Assembly: GCF_004212635.1 (NCBI RefSeq)
Contig: NZ_PSRT01000043.1
Span: forward strand, 1 to 60,165
Source: Bradyrhizobium genosp. SA-3
Lineage (GTDB): Bacteria; Pseudomonadota; Alphaproteobacteria; Rhizobiales; Xanthobacteraceae
Length of the DNA stretch: 60,165 nt
Direction of reading: 5' to 3'
The notes below the pieces were generated by a model. The model was not told the origin of the DNA. It did not search any database and saw only the letters and a list, made by a program, of their open reading frames with translations. Shown here piece after piece: positions 33,201 through 40,806 of the stretch. The position numbers and the translations under genes were made by a program. How positions within the stretch are numbered: position 1 is the stretch's first letter; each line of letters begins with the position of its first letter.

Positions 33201-33635
33201 TCAGCGCCCCGCGCGCGTCCAGGTCTCGCCGCCGCAGAGCGCGCCGACGCAGCCTTCGACGCGCAGCGAATCCGCGCCCGTTACGCTGATACTGCTCGCA
33301 TAGGTGCTGCCGTCGTCGGCGTTGTAGATCTGGCCCGACCATTTGTTCGGAGCTGACGGCTGCATGCCGCTGAACAATGGCAGGCCGATCATCGGACGCC
33401 TGGCGAGCGCGGGATTGGGATTCTTGTTGTCGGTCGCGGGCTGGCCGGTCGCGGTGTCCATGGGTTCGCGCAGCCAGACGATGTGGCCGCAGATGCCGCC
33501 GCCGCATTTGCTGATCTTCACGCGCGCATCACCAGCCTGGGTGAGCCAGGTCCCGTCGGCGCTCTGCGCACGGGCGCTCGTTGCGCCGAGCAGCGCAGCC
33601 AGGACGACGAAGGGAATCGCGAATCTGCTGAACAT
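33201..33635 (-). CDS. Secreted DUF2147 family protein
   Basis: This 144-residue protein has a signal peptide MFSRFAIPFVVLAALLGATS ending at ARAQ. The mature part, DGTWLTQAGDARVKISKCGGGICGHIVWL, is the DUF2147 signature, and WSGQIYNADDGSTYASSI and VEGCVGALCGGETWTR follow. The family is a small periplasmic beta-barrel with lipocalin-like shape and no proven function. The ATG at 33635 is chosen because it precedes the signal peptide directly; an upstream frame would bury it. The nearest minus-strand neighbour is the MATE gene. Confidence 0.85.
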   Translation of the reverse strand: MFSRFAIPFVVLAALLGATSARAQSADGTWLTQAGDARVKISKCGGGICGHIVWLREPMDTATGQPATDNKNPNPALARRPMIGLPLFSGMQPSAPNKWSGQIYNADDGSTYASSISVTGADSLRVEGCVGALCGGETWTRAGR

Positions 33636-33711
33636 GGAGAGAGCCCCCGAAAATGACGGCGCCTCCATAGCAGTCCGGCAGAATAGTGCAACGCTGGATG
33701 GAATCACATTC

Positions 33712-33760
33712 CTGCGCTTACTGCCTGCGCTTACTGTCTGCGCTTATTCGCCTGCGCTCA
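33712..33760. repeat. Four-copy 13-bp tandem repeat at the MATE gene stop
   Basis: CTGCGCTTA (CTGCGCTCA in the last copy) begins at 33712, 33725, 33738 and 33752. On the minus strand each unit starts with a stop triplet (TGA or TAA) followed by GCGCAG, and the first unit supplies the MATE stop codon. Confidence 0.8.
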
Positions 33761-35149
33761 TTTGCCCCAGTGCACGAAGGCGACCGAGGCGGCGGTCGAG
33801 AGTCCGAACACGACCATGGCGCCGCCGACCAGAGCGAACAGAGTCCAGGCCGGCGCCTGAATCGTCATGAGGCCGACGCCGCCGATCGCGACGATCAGGA
33901 GCCGCGCCGTGGAGGCGAGCACGGGCCCGCCGACGCGCGCCGCGCCTTGTGAGGAGAAGTACAACGACACGCCCATGCCGAAGAACACGAAGGCCGGACC
34001 TGCCCAGTGGAAATAGCTGTACGCGGCGGCGGTGACGCCGGAATCCCGCGTGAACAGCGCGACCCACAGCGACGGATCGAGCGCGATCACAAGGCCGATC
34101 AGGCCGACCGTGAGTCCGGAGGCAGCGGCTGCGGTCCAGGCCACGCGCCGCGCGCGCTTCAGATGTCCGGCGCCGATCGCCATGCCGACCATCGGCACCG
34201 ATGCGATACCGAAGGCGAAGGTGATCGGGATCAGCAAGAATTCCAGCCGCGAGCCGATGCCGTAGCCGGCCAGCATCTCGGTGCCGAAGGTCGCGAGGAT
34301 TTTTGTGAAGATCAGAATGGTGAGCACGGTCTGGAGCGGCGATAGGCAGGCCACCGCGCCCACTTTGAGAATATCCACGAACATCGCGCGCTCGAAATGG
34401 AGGGCGCGGAAGTCGAGCGGCAGCCTGCTGCGGCCGGACAAGAGATACCAGAGCAAGAAGACCGCGGCGCAGCTGAACGCGATCAGCTGGCCGCTCGCGA
34501 CGCCGGGCATGCCGAATTGCTTCACACCGAACAGGCCGAGTCCCAGCGTGCCGCCGAGTGCGACCTGGAGCAGGCTCGCCCCGATCAACGTCATCGAAGG
34601 CAGCCGCATGTCGCCGGTGCCGCGGATCACCGAGGCCAGCGTGTTGACGAGCCAGATCGCGACCGCGCCGGAGAACAGCACCTGCGAATAGCCGCTGGCC
34701 TCCTCGAGCACGCGCTCGCGGCCGCCGAGCAGCGCGAAGAACGAGCGGCCGAACACGAGCATCATCACCGTGAAGAACAGGCCGCCGCAGAGGCCGATGA
34801 TGGCGGCATGCAGCGCCAGCGTTGCGGCGCGGTCGCGATCTCCTGCGCCGAGCGCGCGGCTGATCGCTGACGAGACGCCGCCGCCCATCGCGCCCGCGCT
34901 CATCATTTGCGTCAGCATCGCGAACGGAAACACCAGCGCGATCGCGGCGAGTGGGATGGTGCCGAGCCGGCCGATATAGGAGGTCTCGGCGATCGCAACC
35001 AGTGTGCTGCCGACCATCGCGATCATGTTTGGGATCGCGAGCCGCAGCAATGTCGGCAGGATCGGCGCTGTCAGCAGGCTGGCGATGGGGGAGGCGACCG
35101 GCGCAAGCGGCGGGACGGCGTCTGCAGGGGCGTCGATCGTCATGTTCAC
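33758..35149 (-). CDS. MATE family efflux transporter
   Basis: This 463-residue multidrug and toxin extrusion transporter has about 12 membrane segments. Its opening is typical (LRLAIPNMIAMVGSTLVAIAETSYIGRLGT), and the repeated half contains GIASVPMVGMAIGAGHLKRARRVAW. It exports cationic or amphiphilic compounds with Na+ or H+ antiport. There are no regulatory genes beside it. The stop codon is embedded in a 13-bp tandem repeat. The neighbouring GNAT gene upstream is in the same direction, 76 bp away. Confidence 0.92.
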   Translation of the reverse strand: MNMTIDAPADAVPPLAPVASPIASLLTAPILPTLLRLAIPNMIAMVGSTLVAIAETSYIGRLGTIPLAAIALVFPFAMLTQMMSAGAMGGGVSSAISRALGAGDRDRAATLALHAAIIGLCGGLFFTVMMLVFGRSFFALLGGRERVLEEASGYSQVLFSGAVAIWLVNTLASVIRGTGDMRLPSMTLIGASLLQVALGGTLGLGLFGVKQFGMPGVASGQLIAFSCAAVFLLWYLLSGRSRLPLDFRALHFERAMFVDILKVGAVACLSPLQTVLTILIFTKILATFGTEMLAGYGIGSRLEFLLIPITFAFGIASVPMVGMAIGAGHLKRARRVAWTAAAASGLTVGLIGLVIALDPSLWVALFTRDSGVTAAAYSYFHWAGPAFVFFGMGVSLYFSSQGAARVGGPVLASTARLLIVAIGGVGLMTIQAPAWTLFALVGGAMVVFGLSTAASVAFVHWGK

Positions 35150-35225
35150 CGGGCGGAATATTAAATGATGGTCAACATATTATAGGGCGTGAAGCTGCCG
35201 GCGCAGCCCTCCGCTCACGCAGGGC

Positions 35226-35753
35226 TCACCATGGCAGGCCGCATAGGTCGATGGTACCCAGCGTCGGCGCGCGGACGATGTCGAAGACGTAGGGCGCCAT
35301 GTAGTCGAAGCGGATTCGCCCCTCCGGCTGCTCGCAATAGACCTCGCCCTTGAAGGGCTGCCATCGGCGCGCCTCGTAGAACGCGAAATTGTGCGGCTCG
35401 CAGAACAACAGCGCGAAGCGCACCGCCTCGTTGGCGCGCATGGTGTGCACCGCCGCGTCGATCGCCATGGTTGCATAGCCGCGACCGCGCCGGTCCTCGC
35501 GGGTACAGACGCCGCCGATGCCGCCGACATGGACCTTCTGCCCGTTCCAGGTGACGGTCCGGAAGTAGACGCCGACATGGCAGACGAGGCCATCCTCGGG
35601 CGTATCGAGCAGCACGCGAAGATGAGCGTTATCCCATTTGACGTGAGCCCAGGGCTTATCCGCAACCATGTGCGGGCCCCAGACTGCCTGGTGCAGCGGC
35701 TCTGCGATCGGCCACGAGGCGTCGCCGTTCAAAATGTCGATCTCGATGCTCAT
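35226..35753 (-). CDS. GNAT-family N-acetyltransferase
   Basis: The 175-residue acetyltransferase has motif A as VGGIGGVCTREDRRGRGYATMAIDAAV, the acetyl-CoA pyrophosphate loop being RRGRGYA, and a later LFCEPHNFAFYEARRWQPF, where the Tyr commonly acts as the general acid. The overall layout resembles aminoglycoside 2'-type acetyltransferases, but the substrate cannot be called. It is cytoplasmic. It is divergent from sodB with about 245 bp between. Confidence 0.82.
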   Translation of the reverse strand: MSIEIDILNGDASWPIAEPLHQAVWGPHMVADKPWAHVKWDNAHLRVLLDTPEDGLVCHVGVYFRTVTWNGQKVHVGGIGGVCTREDRRGRGYATMAIDAAVHTMRANEAVRFALLFCEPHNFAFYEARRWQPFKGEVYCEQPEGRIRFDYMAPYVFDIVRAPTLGTIDLCGLPW

Positions 35754-35937
35754 GGCTCTGTCTTTCGCAACGTCGGTCCGTGGTGCATTCGTTCTGCCAT
35801 AAGCGCCTCAAAGGCAATGATATTTTGCATCACGCCATCAAGGCCGCGCGAATGTCCGCGTGCTGCGACGATTTTATGCAATCGTGCCAAGCGTTGGCAT
35901 CACGCATTTTCGCAAATTGGCGGTATTTAACGACGCA

Positions 35938-35963
35938 GGAACCTTCTATAAGGGGTGACCGTT
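35938..35963 (+). promoter_or_regulatory. EcfG-type promoter for sodB
   Basis: GGAAC (35938-35942), a 17-nt spacer and CGTT (35960-35963) match the EcfG consensus exactly. Transcription would start near 35970, about 30 nt before the sodB ATG. Confidence 0.7.
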
Positions 35964-35998
35964 AGAACTCGTTCCCCACCAGTTGCGGACAAGAAGCC

Positions 35999-36595
35999 AT
36001 GACCTTTACGCTGCCCCCACTCCCTTACGCCTATGACGCCCTCGGCCAGTATATGTCGAAGGAGACGCTGGAATATCATCACGACAAGCATCATCAGGCC
36101 TACGTCACCAACGGCAACAACGCGCTCAAGGGGACCGAATGGGAAGGCAAATCCCTTGAAGAGATCGTCAAGGGCTCGTTCGGCAAGAACCCCGCGGTGT
36201 TCAACAATGCCGGCCAGCACTACAACCACATCCACTTCTGGAGCTGGATGAAGCCCAATGGCGGCGGCACCAAGCTGCCGGGCAAGCTCGAGAAGAAGAT
36301 CAACGAGGACCTCGGCGGCTTCGATAAATTCAAGACCGACTTCCAGGCGGCCGGCGTCGGCCAGTTCGGCTCCGGCTGGTGCTGGCTCCAGGTCAAGAAC
36401 GGCAAGCTCGAGATCTCCAAGACCCCGAACGGCGAGAATCCGCTGGTGCACGGCGCCACCCCGATCCTCGGCTGCGACGTCTGGGAGCACTCCTACTACA
36501 TCGACTATCGCAACCGCCGTCCGGACTATCTCAAGGCCTTCGTCGAGAACCTCGTGAACTGGGAATACGTCGAGTCGCTGTTCGAGAAGGCGTGA
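35999..36595 (+). CDS. sodB: Superoxide dismutase, Fe/Mn type
   Basis: This 198-residue enzyme converts superoxide to oxygen and peroxide. The four metal ligands are visible: His27 (YHHDKHH), His77 (AGQHYNHIHFW), Asp160 and His164 (CDVWEHSYYIDY). A Gln in the N-terminal AGQ motif favours the iron form, but cambialistic use is possible. There is no signal peptide, so it is cytoplasmic. A perfect EcfG promoter upstream suggests induction in the general stress response. A strong terminator lies about 140 bp downstream. Confidence 0.95.
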   Translation: MTFTLPPLPYAYDALGQYMSKETLEYHHDKHHQAYVTNGNNALKGTEWEGKSLEEIVKGSFGKNPAVFNNAGQHYNHIHFWSWMKPNGGGTKLPGKLEKKINEDLGGFDKFKTDFQAAGVGQFGSGWCWLQVKNGKLEISKTPNGENPLVHGATPILGCDVWEHSYYIDYRNRRPDYLKAFVENLVNWEYVESLFEKA

Positions 36596-36604
36596 GCATT
36601 TGGA

Positions 36605-36729
36605 GTCATTCCGGGGCGCGCCAAGCGCGAGCTATGATGCGCAATTGCGCATCTGAGAATCCATTTGTCCACTCGGGCTGACGCTCGATGGATTCCGGGC
36701 TCGGCGCTGCTGCGCCGCCCCGGAATGAC
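36605..36729. repeat. Palindromic intergenic repeat (GTCATTCCGGGGCG family)
   Basis: Outer arms GTCATTCCGGGGCG and CGCCCCGGAATGAC are perfect complements. The internal palindrome GATGCGCAATTGCGCATC is identical to the copy at 12011-12137. Confidence 0.8.
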
Positions 36730-36733
36730 AGAC

Positions 36734-36762
36734 AAGGCGGTCGCACGCGCGGCCGCCTTTTT
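36734..36762 (+). terminator. Rho-independent terminator downstream of sodB
   Basis: AAGGCGG pairs with CCGCCTT across a 12-nt loop and runs into a five-base T tract (TTTTT). Confidence 0.75.
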
Positions 36763-36877
36763 GCTGTGCGGAATTGCCCTGCGCGGTGCGCGTATAGATC
36801 TGTCATCGTTCCGTTTGCATCGCCCAGGCGGCCCCCTTAAGCAGGACGGGCATCACCCTCGATCCGACCAGAGCCCG

Positions 36878-37489
36878 TTGTTAGAACCTTCCCCGAAAGA
36901 CCCGGCGCCTGCCGAGGACGTGGAGTCCGAGCCGCGGCCTGGGCGTGTGCGCAAGCCGATCGGCTGGTCGACCATCATCATCGCGGCCCTGGTGGCGGTG
37001 AGCGCGGGTCTGGTCTGGCGGCGTGACGGCACCGATGGTGTTCTCGACATTCTCACCCACGACCTCTCGCTATTCGGCGGCATCCTGCCGCGCGTGCTGG
37101 CCGGCTGTCTGCTCGGTGCGTTCATCTCCGAGATCCTGCCGCACGAAAAGGTCTCGCGCTCGCTCGGGCCCAAATCCGGCCTGATGGGGCTTCTGATCGG
37201 CACCGCCTTCGGCGCGATCCTGCCCGGCGGTCCCTTCACCGCCTATCCGGTGGCGAGCGCGCTGCTCGCGGTCGGTGCCGATTTCGGCGCCACCATCGCC
37301 ATGGTCGTGAGCTGGACCCTGATCGGCTACGGCCGGGCGGTGGCCTGGGAAATCCCGATCATGGGCACCGATTTCACGCTGTGGCGGATCGTGATCTCGC
37401 TGCCGCTGCCGGTGCTCGCCGGCGCGCTCGGCCGCTTCGTCTATGTCCGGCTCTATCCGAAACAGATCTCGAAGGGCGACGAGACGTGA
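36878..37489 (+). CDS. Half-size permease, N-terminal half (ArsP/DUF318 type)
   Basis: About 203 residues are read from a TTG at 36878; the start is uncertain because the frame stays open back into the repeat. A Pro- and acid-rich N-terminus precedes five or so membrane segments. The central motif FGAILPGGPFTAYPVASALLAVGADFG is the conserved core of the DUF318/ArsP permease family. Full-length relatives contain two such repeats in one chain. Here the second repeat is a separate gene that overlaps by 4 nt (GTGA), so a heterodimer is likely. The substrate is unknown; relatives move organoarsenicals or unknown solutes. Confidence 0.78.
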   Translation: MLEPSPKDPAPAEDVESEPRPGRVRKPIGWSTIIIAALVAVSAGLVWRRDGTDGVLDILTHDLSLFGGILPRVLAGCLLGAFISEILPHEKVSRSLGPKSGLMGLLIGTAFGAILPGGPFTAYPVASALLAVGADFGATIAMVVSWTLIGYGRAVAWEIPIMGTDFTLWRIVISLPLPVLAGALGRFVYVRLYPKQISKGDET

Positions 37490-37986
37490 GCGCGGCACTC
37501 CTGATCGACATCCTGTTGTGGGGCTCGGTGTTCGGCGTCGGCCTGATCGCCTTCCGCCGCGGCCCTGCCGTGTTCAAGGCTTCGCTGCGCGAAGGCTCGA
37601 TGGACTTCATCAACATCGTGCCGCGGATTGCGCTCGGGGTGATCGGCTCCGGTTACATCGCCGCCATCATCCCGCAGGAGGTGATTACCGGCTGGCTCGG
37701 GCCGGACAGCGGCTGGCTTGGGGTCGCCTCTGCCGTGGTCGCCGGCGCCGCCACGCCGGGCGGACCTGTGATCGGCTTCTCCATCGGCACGGTGGCGCTG
37801 AAGTCGGGCGGCGGGGTGCCCCAGGTGGTTGCCTATGTCGTCGCCTGGGCCCTGTTCGCGTTCCAGCGTGTGATCCTGTGGGAGATCCCGTTCATGCCGG
37901 CCCGCTTCGTCTGGTTCCGCTGCGCGGTGTCGGTGCCGTTCCCGTTCGTGGCCGCCGCAATCGCCATGCTGATCGGCCGGCCCTGA
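37486..37986 (+). CDS. Half-size permease, C-terminal half (ArsP/DUF318 type)
   Basis: This 166-residue membrane protein starts at a GTG that overlaps the previous stop. The core AAIIPQEVITGWLGPDSGWLG and AGAATPGGPVIGFSIGTVALKSGGG mirrors the LPGGP motif of its partner, showing that the two are the inverted-repeat halves of one transporter. Four or five membrane segments are predicted. It ends 22 bp before a Zur-like box, so it may share regulation with the zinc genes only by read-through. No family member of known substrate resembles it closely by eye. Confidence 0.8.
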   Translation: MSAALLIDILLWGSVFGVGLIAFRRGPAVFKASLREGSMDFINIVPRIALGVIGSGYIAAIIPQEVITGWLGPDSGWLGVASAVVAGAATPGGPVIGFSIGTVALKSGGGVPQVVAYVVAWALFAFQRVILWEIPFMPARFVWFRCAVSVPFPFVAAAIAMLIGRP

Positions 37987-38008
37987 GCCCGGCGTGGACA
38001 GGCGCAAT

Positions 38009-38021
38009 GTTATAATATAAC
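38009..38021 (+). promoter_or_regulatory. Zur-like box overlapping a -10 element
   Basis: GTTAT-AAT-ATAAC is a perfect dyad, matching the alphaproteobacterial Zur box as I recall it. It contains TATAAT at 38011-38016, an ideal -10. Zinc-loaded Zur bound here would block the polymerase. No clear -35 is visible. Confidence 0.65.
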
Positions 38022-38029
38022 GTCTTGGC

Positions 38030-38251
38030 ATGGTTCCCGCCGCGTCTCATGCCCATCACGACCATTCCCACGACCACGCCCATTCGCACGGGCACGACCA
38101 CACCCATGCCCATGTCCATGACGCGGCTTCGCCGCATCCGGCCCAGGCGGCGCCGTGGTCGATCTTGCGCATGACCATGGCGGGGCGCCTCGCGGCCGCG
38201 CTCACCGTCTGCGCCGCGCTCTGGGGCATGGTCTTCCTGGCGATGAGGTGA
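38030..38251 (+). CDS. His-rich membrane microprotein of the zinc operon
   Basis: The 73-residue frame has 14 histidines within its first 36 residues (SHAHHDHSHDHAHSHGHDH..), followed by one membrane helix near residues 52-71 (RLAAALTVCAALWGMVFLAM). There is no cleavable signal, so the His-rich tail may lie on either side of the inner membrane. ATG 38030 is only 8 nt after the Zur-like box, implying a nearly leaderless mRNA with no Shine-Dalgarno. znuC begins 2 nt after its stop. I infer a zinc buffer or delivery peptide for the importer. I know no named family for it. Confidence 0.7.
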   Translation: MVPAASHAHHDHSHDHAHSHGHDHTHAHVHDAASPHPAQAAPWSILRMTMAGRLAAALTVCAALWGMVFLAMR

Positions 38252-38253
38252 CC

Positions 38254-39009
38254 ATGGCACAGCTAGCCTTCCACAACGTCACGCTCGGCTATGACCGGCA
38301 TCCGGCTGTGCATCATCTCAATGGCGATGTCGCACCCGGTGCACTGGTCGCCGTGATCGGCCCGAACGGCGCCGGCAAGTCGACGCTGCTGCGCGGTATC
38401 GTCGGCATCCTCAAGCCGCTCGACGGCAGCATCCATCTCGGCGGCCGCGATAGCAGGGATATCGCCTACCTGCCGCAAAGCGCGGAGATCGACCGCAGCT
38501 TTCCGATCTCGGTGTTCGATTTCGTCGGCACCGGGCTGTGGCGCGGGACCGGCCTGTTCGGCGGCATCGGCAAGGCTGCGCGGCAAAAAATCCTGCGCGC
38601 AATCGCCGCCGTTGGCCTCAACGGTTTCGAGAACCGCCCGATCGGCACGCTCTCCGGCGGCCAGATGCAGCGCGTGCTGTTCGCGCGGGTGCTGCTCCAG
38701 GACGCGAGCTTGATCGTGCTCGACGAGCCCTTCAACGCCATCGACAGCAAGACCACGGCCGATCTGCTCGCGCTGGTGAAGGATTGGCACGCCGAGGGTC
38801 GCACCGTGCTGGCCGCGTTGCATGACATGGAGATGGTGCGCACCCATTTCAGCGAGACGCTGGTGCTGGCGCGCGGCCCCGTGGCGTGGGGACCGACGGC
38901 CGAGGTGCTGACGCCGGAAAACCTGATGGTCGCGATGCGGATGTGCGAGGCTTTCGACGATAGCGCCGCGGCTTGCGCGGCCGACGACGGGCGTTCGCAG
39001 GCGGCGTGA
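38254..39009 (+). CDS. znuC: Zinc/manganese ABC transporter ATP-binding protein
   Basis: This 251-residue ATPase has Walker A GPNGAGKS at 36-43, the signature LSGGQMQRVLFARVLLQ, Walker B LIVLDEPFNAID and the switch His in ALHDMEMV. The sequence between (YLPQSAEIDRSFPISVFDFV) is typical of the metal-chelate ZnuC/AztA branch. It energises import of Zn(II), possibly Mn(II). It stands 2 nt after the His-rich peptide gene and 6 nt before the permease gene, so it is in one operon under the Zur-like box. Confidence 0.92.
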   Translation: MAQLAFHNVTLGYDRHPAVHHLNGDVAPGALVAVIGPNGAGKSTLLRGIVGILKPLDGSIHLGGRDSRDIAYLPQSAEIDRSFPISVFDFVGTGLWRGTGLFGGIGKAARQKILRAIAAVGLNGFENRPIGTLSGGQMQRVLFARVLLQDASLIVLDEPFNAIDSKTTADLLALVKDWHAEGRTVLAALHDMEMVRTHFSETLVLARGPVAWGPTAEVLTPENLMVAMRMCEAFDDSAAACAADDGRSQAA

Positions 39010-39015
39010 TCGCAA

Positions 39016-39885
39016 ATGGCCTATGACGCGCTGATCGGTCCGTTCACCGAATTCGAGTTCATGCGGCGGGCGCTCGCCGCGGTGATCGCGTTGTCGCTGG
39101 CGGGCGCGCCGATCGGCGTGTTCCTGATGCTGCGGCGGATGAGCCTCGTCGGCGATGCCATGGCGCATGCGATCCTGCCGGGCGCCGCCGTCGGCTTCCT
39201 GCTGTCCGGGCTCAACCTGTTCGCGATGACCGCCGGCGGCCTTTTCGCCGGCTTTGCGGTCGCGATCCTCGCCGGTGTGGTCGCACGCTCGACCGGGCTG
39301 AAGGAGGACGCTTCGCTGGCCACCTTCTATCTGGCCTCGCTCGCGCTCGGCGTCACCATCGTTTCGATCAAGGGCACCAATATCGACCTGTTGCATGTGC
39401 TGTTCGGCAACATCCTCGCGATGGACGACCAGACGCTGCTGGTGGTGGCCTTCAACGCCACGGTGACGCTGCTCGTGCTCGCCGTGATCTACCGCCCGCT
39501 GGTGATCGAGAGCGTCGATCCCTTGTTCCTGCGCACGGTGAGCCGCGCCGGGGGACCTGCGCATCTCGCCTTCCTCGCGCTCGTCGTCGTCAACCTCGTC
39601 AACGGCTTTCAGGCACTCGGCACGCTGCTTGCGGTCGGCCTCATGATCCTGCCGGCTGGCATTGCGCGGTTCTGGTCGCGCGATCTCACCGCCATGATCT
39701 GCATCGCGGTCGTCGCTGCCGCCGTCTCGGGCTATGCCGGCCTCGTGCTGTCGTTCCAGACCCGCGTGCCGTCGGGCCCTGCGATCATTCTCGTGGCGAC
39801 GGTGCTCTACGTGGTCTCCGTCCTGTTCGGCCGCGTCGGCGGTATCGTCCGGCAATTGTTTCCCGGCCGGCATCTGGAAGCGTGA
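39016..39885 (+). CDS. znuB: Zinc/manganese ABC transporter permease
   Basis: This 289-residue membrane protein of the ABC-3 metal permease family has about eight helices. Conserved elements are LRRMSLVGDAMAHAILPGAAVGFLL and the coupling region SRAGGPAHLAFLALVVVNLVNGFQALGTLLAVGLMILPA. It forms the membrane channel of the ZnuABC-type importer. The stop overlaps the possible GTG start of the binding-protein gene (GTGA). Confidence 0.92.
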   Translation: MAYDALIGPFTEFEFMRRALAAVIALSLAGAPIGVFLMLRRMSLVGDAMAHAILPGAAVGFLLSGLNLFAMTAGGLFAGFAVAILAGVVARSTGLKEDASLATFYLASLALGVTIVSIKGTNIDLLHVLFGNILAMDDQTLLVVAFNATVTLLVLAVIYRPLVIESVDPLFLRTVSRAGGPAHLAFLALVVVNLVNGFQALGTLLAVGLMILPAGIARFWSRDLTAMICIAVVAAAVSGYAGLVLSFQTRVPSGPAIILVATVLYVVSVLFGRVGGIVRQLFPGRHLEA

Positions 39886-39887
39886 CG

Positions 39888-40751
39888 ATGCGGCTCATTC
39901 TGCTTTGTGCGCTGTTGCTGATCGCCCCGCCACTGCACGCCACAGAGCGGCTCAACGTGGTCGCGAGCTTCTCGATCCTCGCCGATTTCGTCCGCAATGT
40001 CAGCGGTAGCAGGATCAATCTGACCACGCTGGTCGGCGCCGACAGCGATGTCCACGTCTACACACCTGCACCGAGCGATGCGAAGCGAATCGCGGATGCA
40101 AATCTCGTCATCGTCAACGGGCTAGGTCTCGAAGGGTGGCTGCCGCGCCTCGTGCAGTCCTCGGGCAGCAAGGCGACGGTCGTGACTGCAAGCGCCGGTA
40201 TCACGCCCCTGAAATTAGGTTCGGCCGCCGATCCCCACGCCTGGCAGTCCGTCCCCAACGCCAAGATCTACGTCACCGACATCGCCAATGCGCTCGCCGC
40301 GACCGCCCCGGACGACGCGGAGTTCTTCCGCACCCAGGCCAAAGCCTATTTGGAAAAGCTCGAAACGCTGGACCGCGAGGTCCGCGAGGCCGTGGCGAAA
40401 ATCCCATTGGAGCGGCGCAAGGTAATCTCCACCCACGACGCCTTCGGCTATTTTTCCGCCGAATATGGTATCCAGTTCATCGCCCCCTTGGGTGTCTCCA
40501 CGGAGACCGAGCCCAGCGCGCGCGATATCGCCGCGATCATCGGCCAGATCAAGGCCCAGAAAATCCCGGCCGTGTTCCTGGAAAATATCAGCGACGACCG
40601 GCTGATCCGGCGGATCGCGGCCGAGACCGGGGCAAAGGTCGGCGGGACCTTGATTTCCGACGGTTTGACCGGCGAAAAGGGGCCTGCACCCACTTACATT
40701 GACATGGTCAGGCACAATATAAAGGCCCTGACCAGCGCGCTTGACCACTAG
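39888..40751 (+). CDS. znuA: Zinc/manganese ABC transporter substrate-binding protein
   Basis: This cluster A-I periplasmic binding protein is 287 residues from the ATG at 39888; a GTG at 39882 would add two. A signal peptide MRLILLCALLLIAPPLHA is clear. Expected metal ligands are the histidines in DVHVYTPAPSD, DPHAWQ and STHDAFGYF, and an Asp in ISDGLTG. The His-rich loop seen in many ZnuA proteins is missing, which fits with the separate His-rich peptide encoded at the start of the operon. The receptor delivers metal to the ZnuBC channel. Confidence 0.9.
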   Translation: MRLILLCALLLIAPPLHATERLNVVASFSILADFVRNVSGSRINLTTLVGADSDVHVYTPAPSDAKRIADANLVIVNGLGLEGWLPRLVQSSGSKATVVTASAGITPLKLGSAADPHAWQSVPNAKIYVTDIANALAATAPDDAEFFRTQAKAYLEKLETLDREVREAVAKIPLERRKVISTHDAFGYFSAEYGIQFIAPLGVSTETEPSARDIAAIIGQIKAQKIPAVFLENISDDRLIRRIAAETGAKVGGTLISDGLTGEKGPAPTYIDMVRHNIKALTSALDH

Positions 40752-40806
40752 GGCAGGGGCCACCCCGCCTCGCGTCGCGCGATAAGCCTTAAAGTCCGGA
40801 GTTGTT

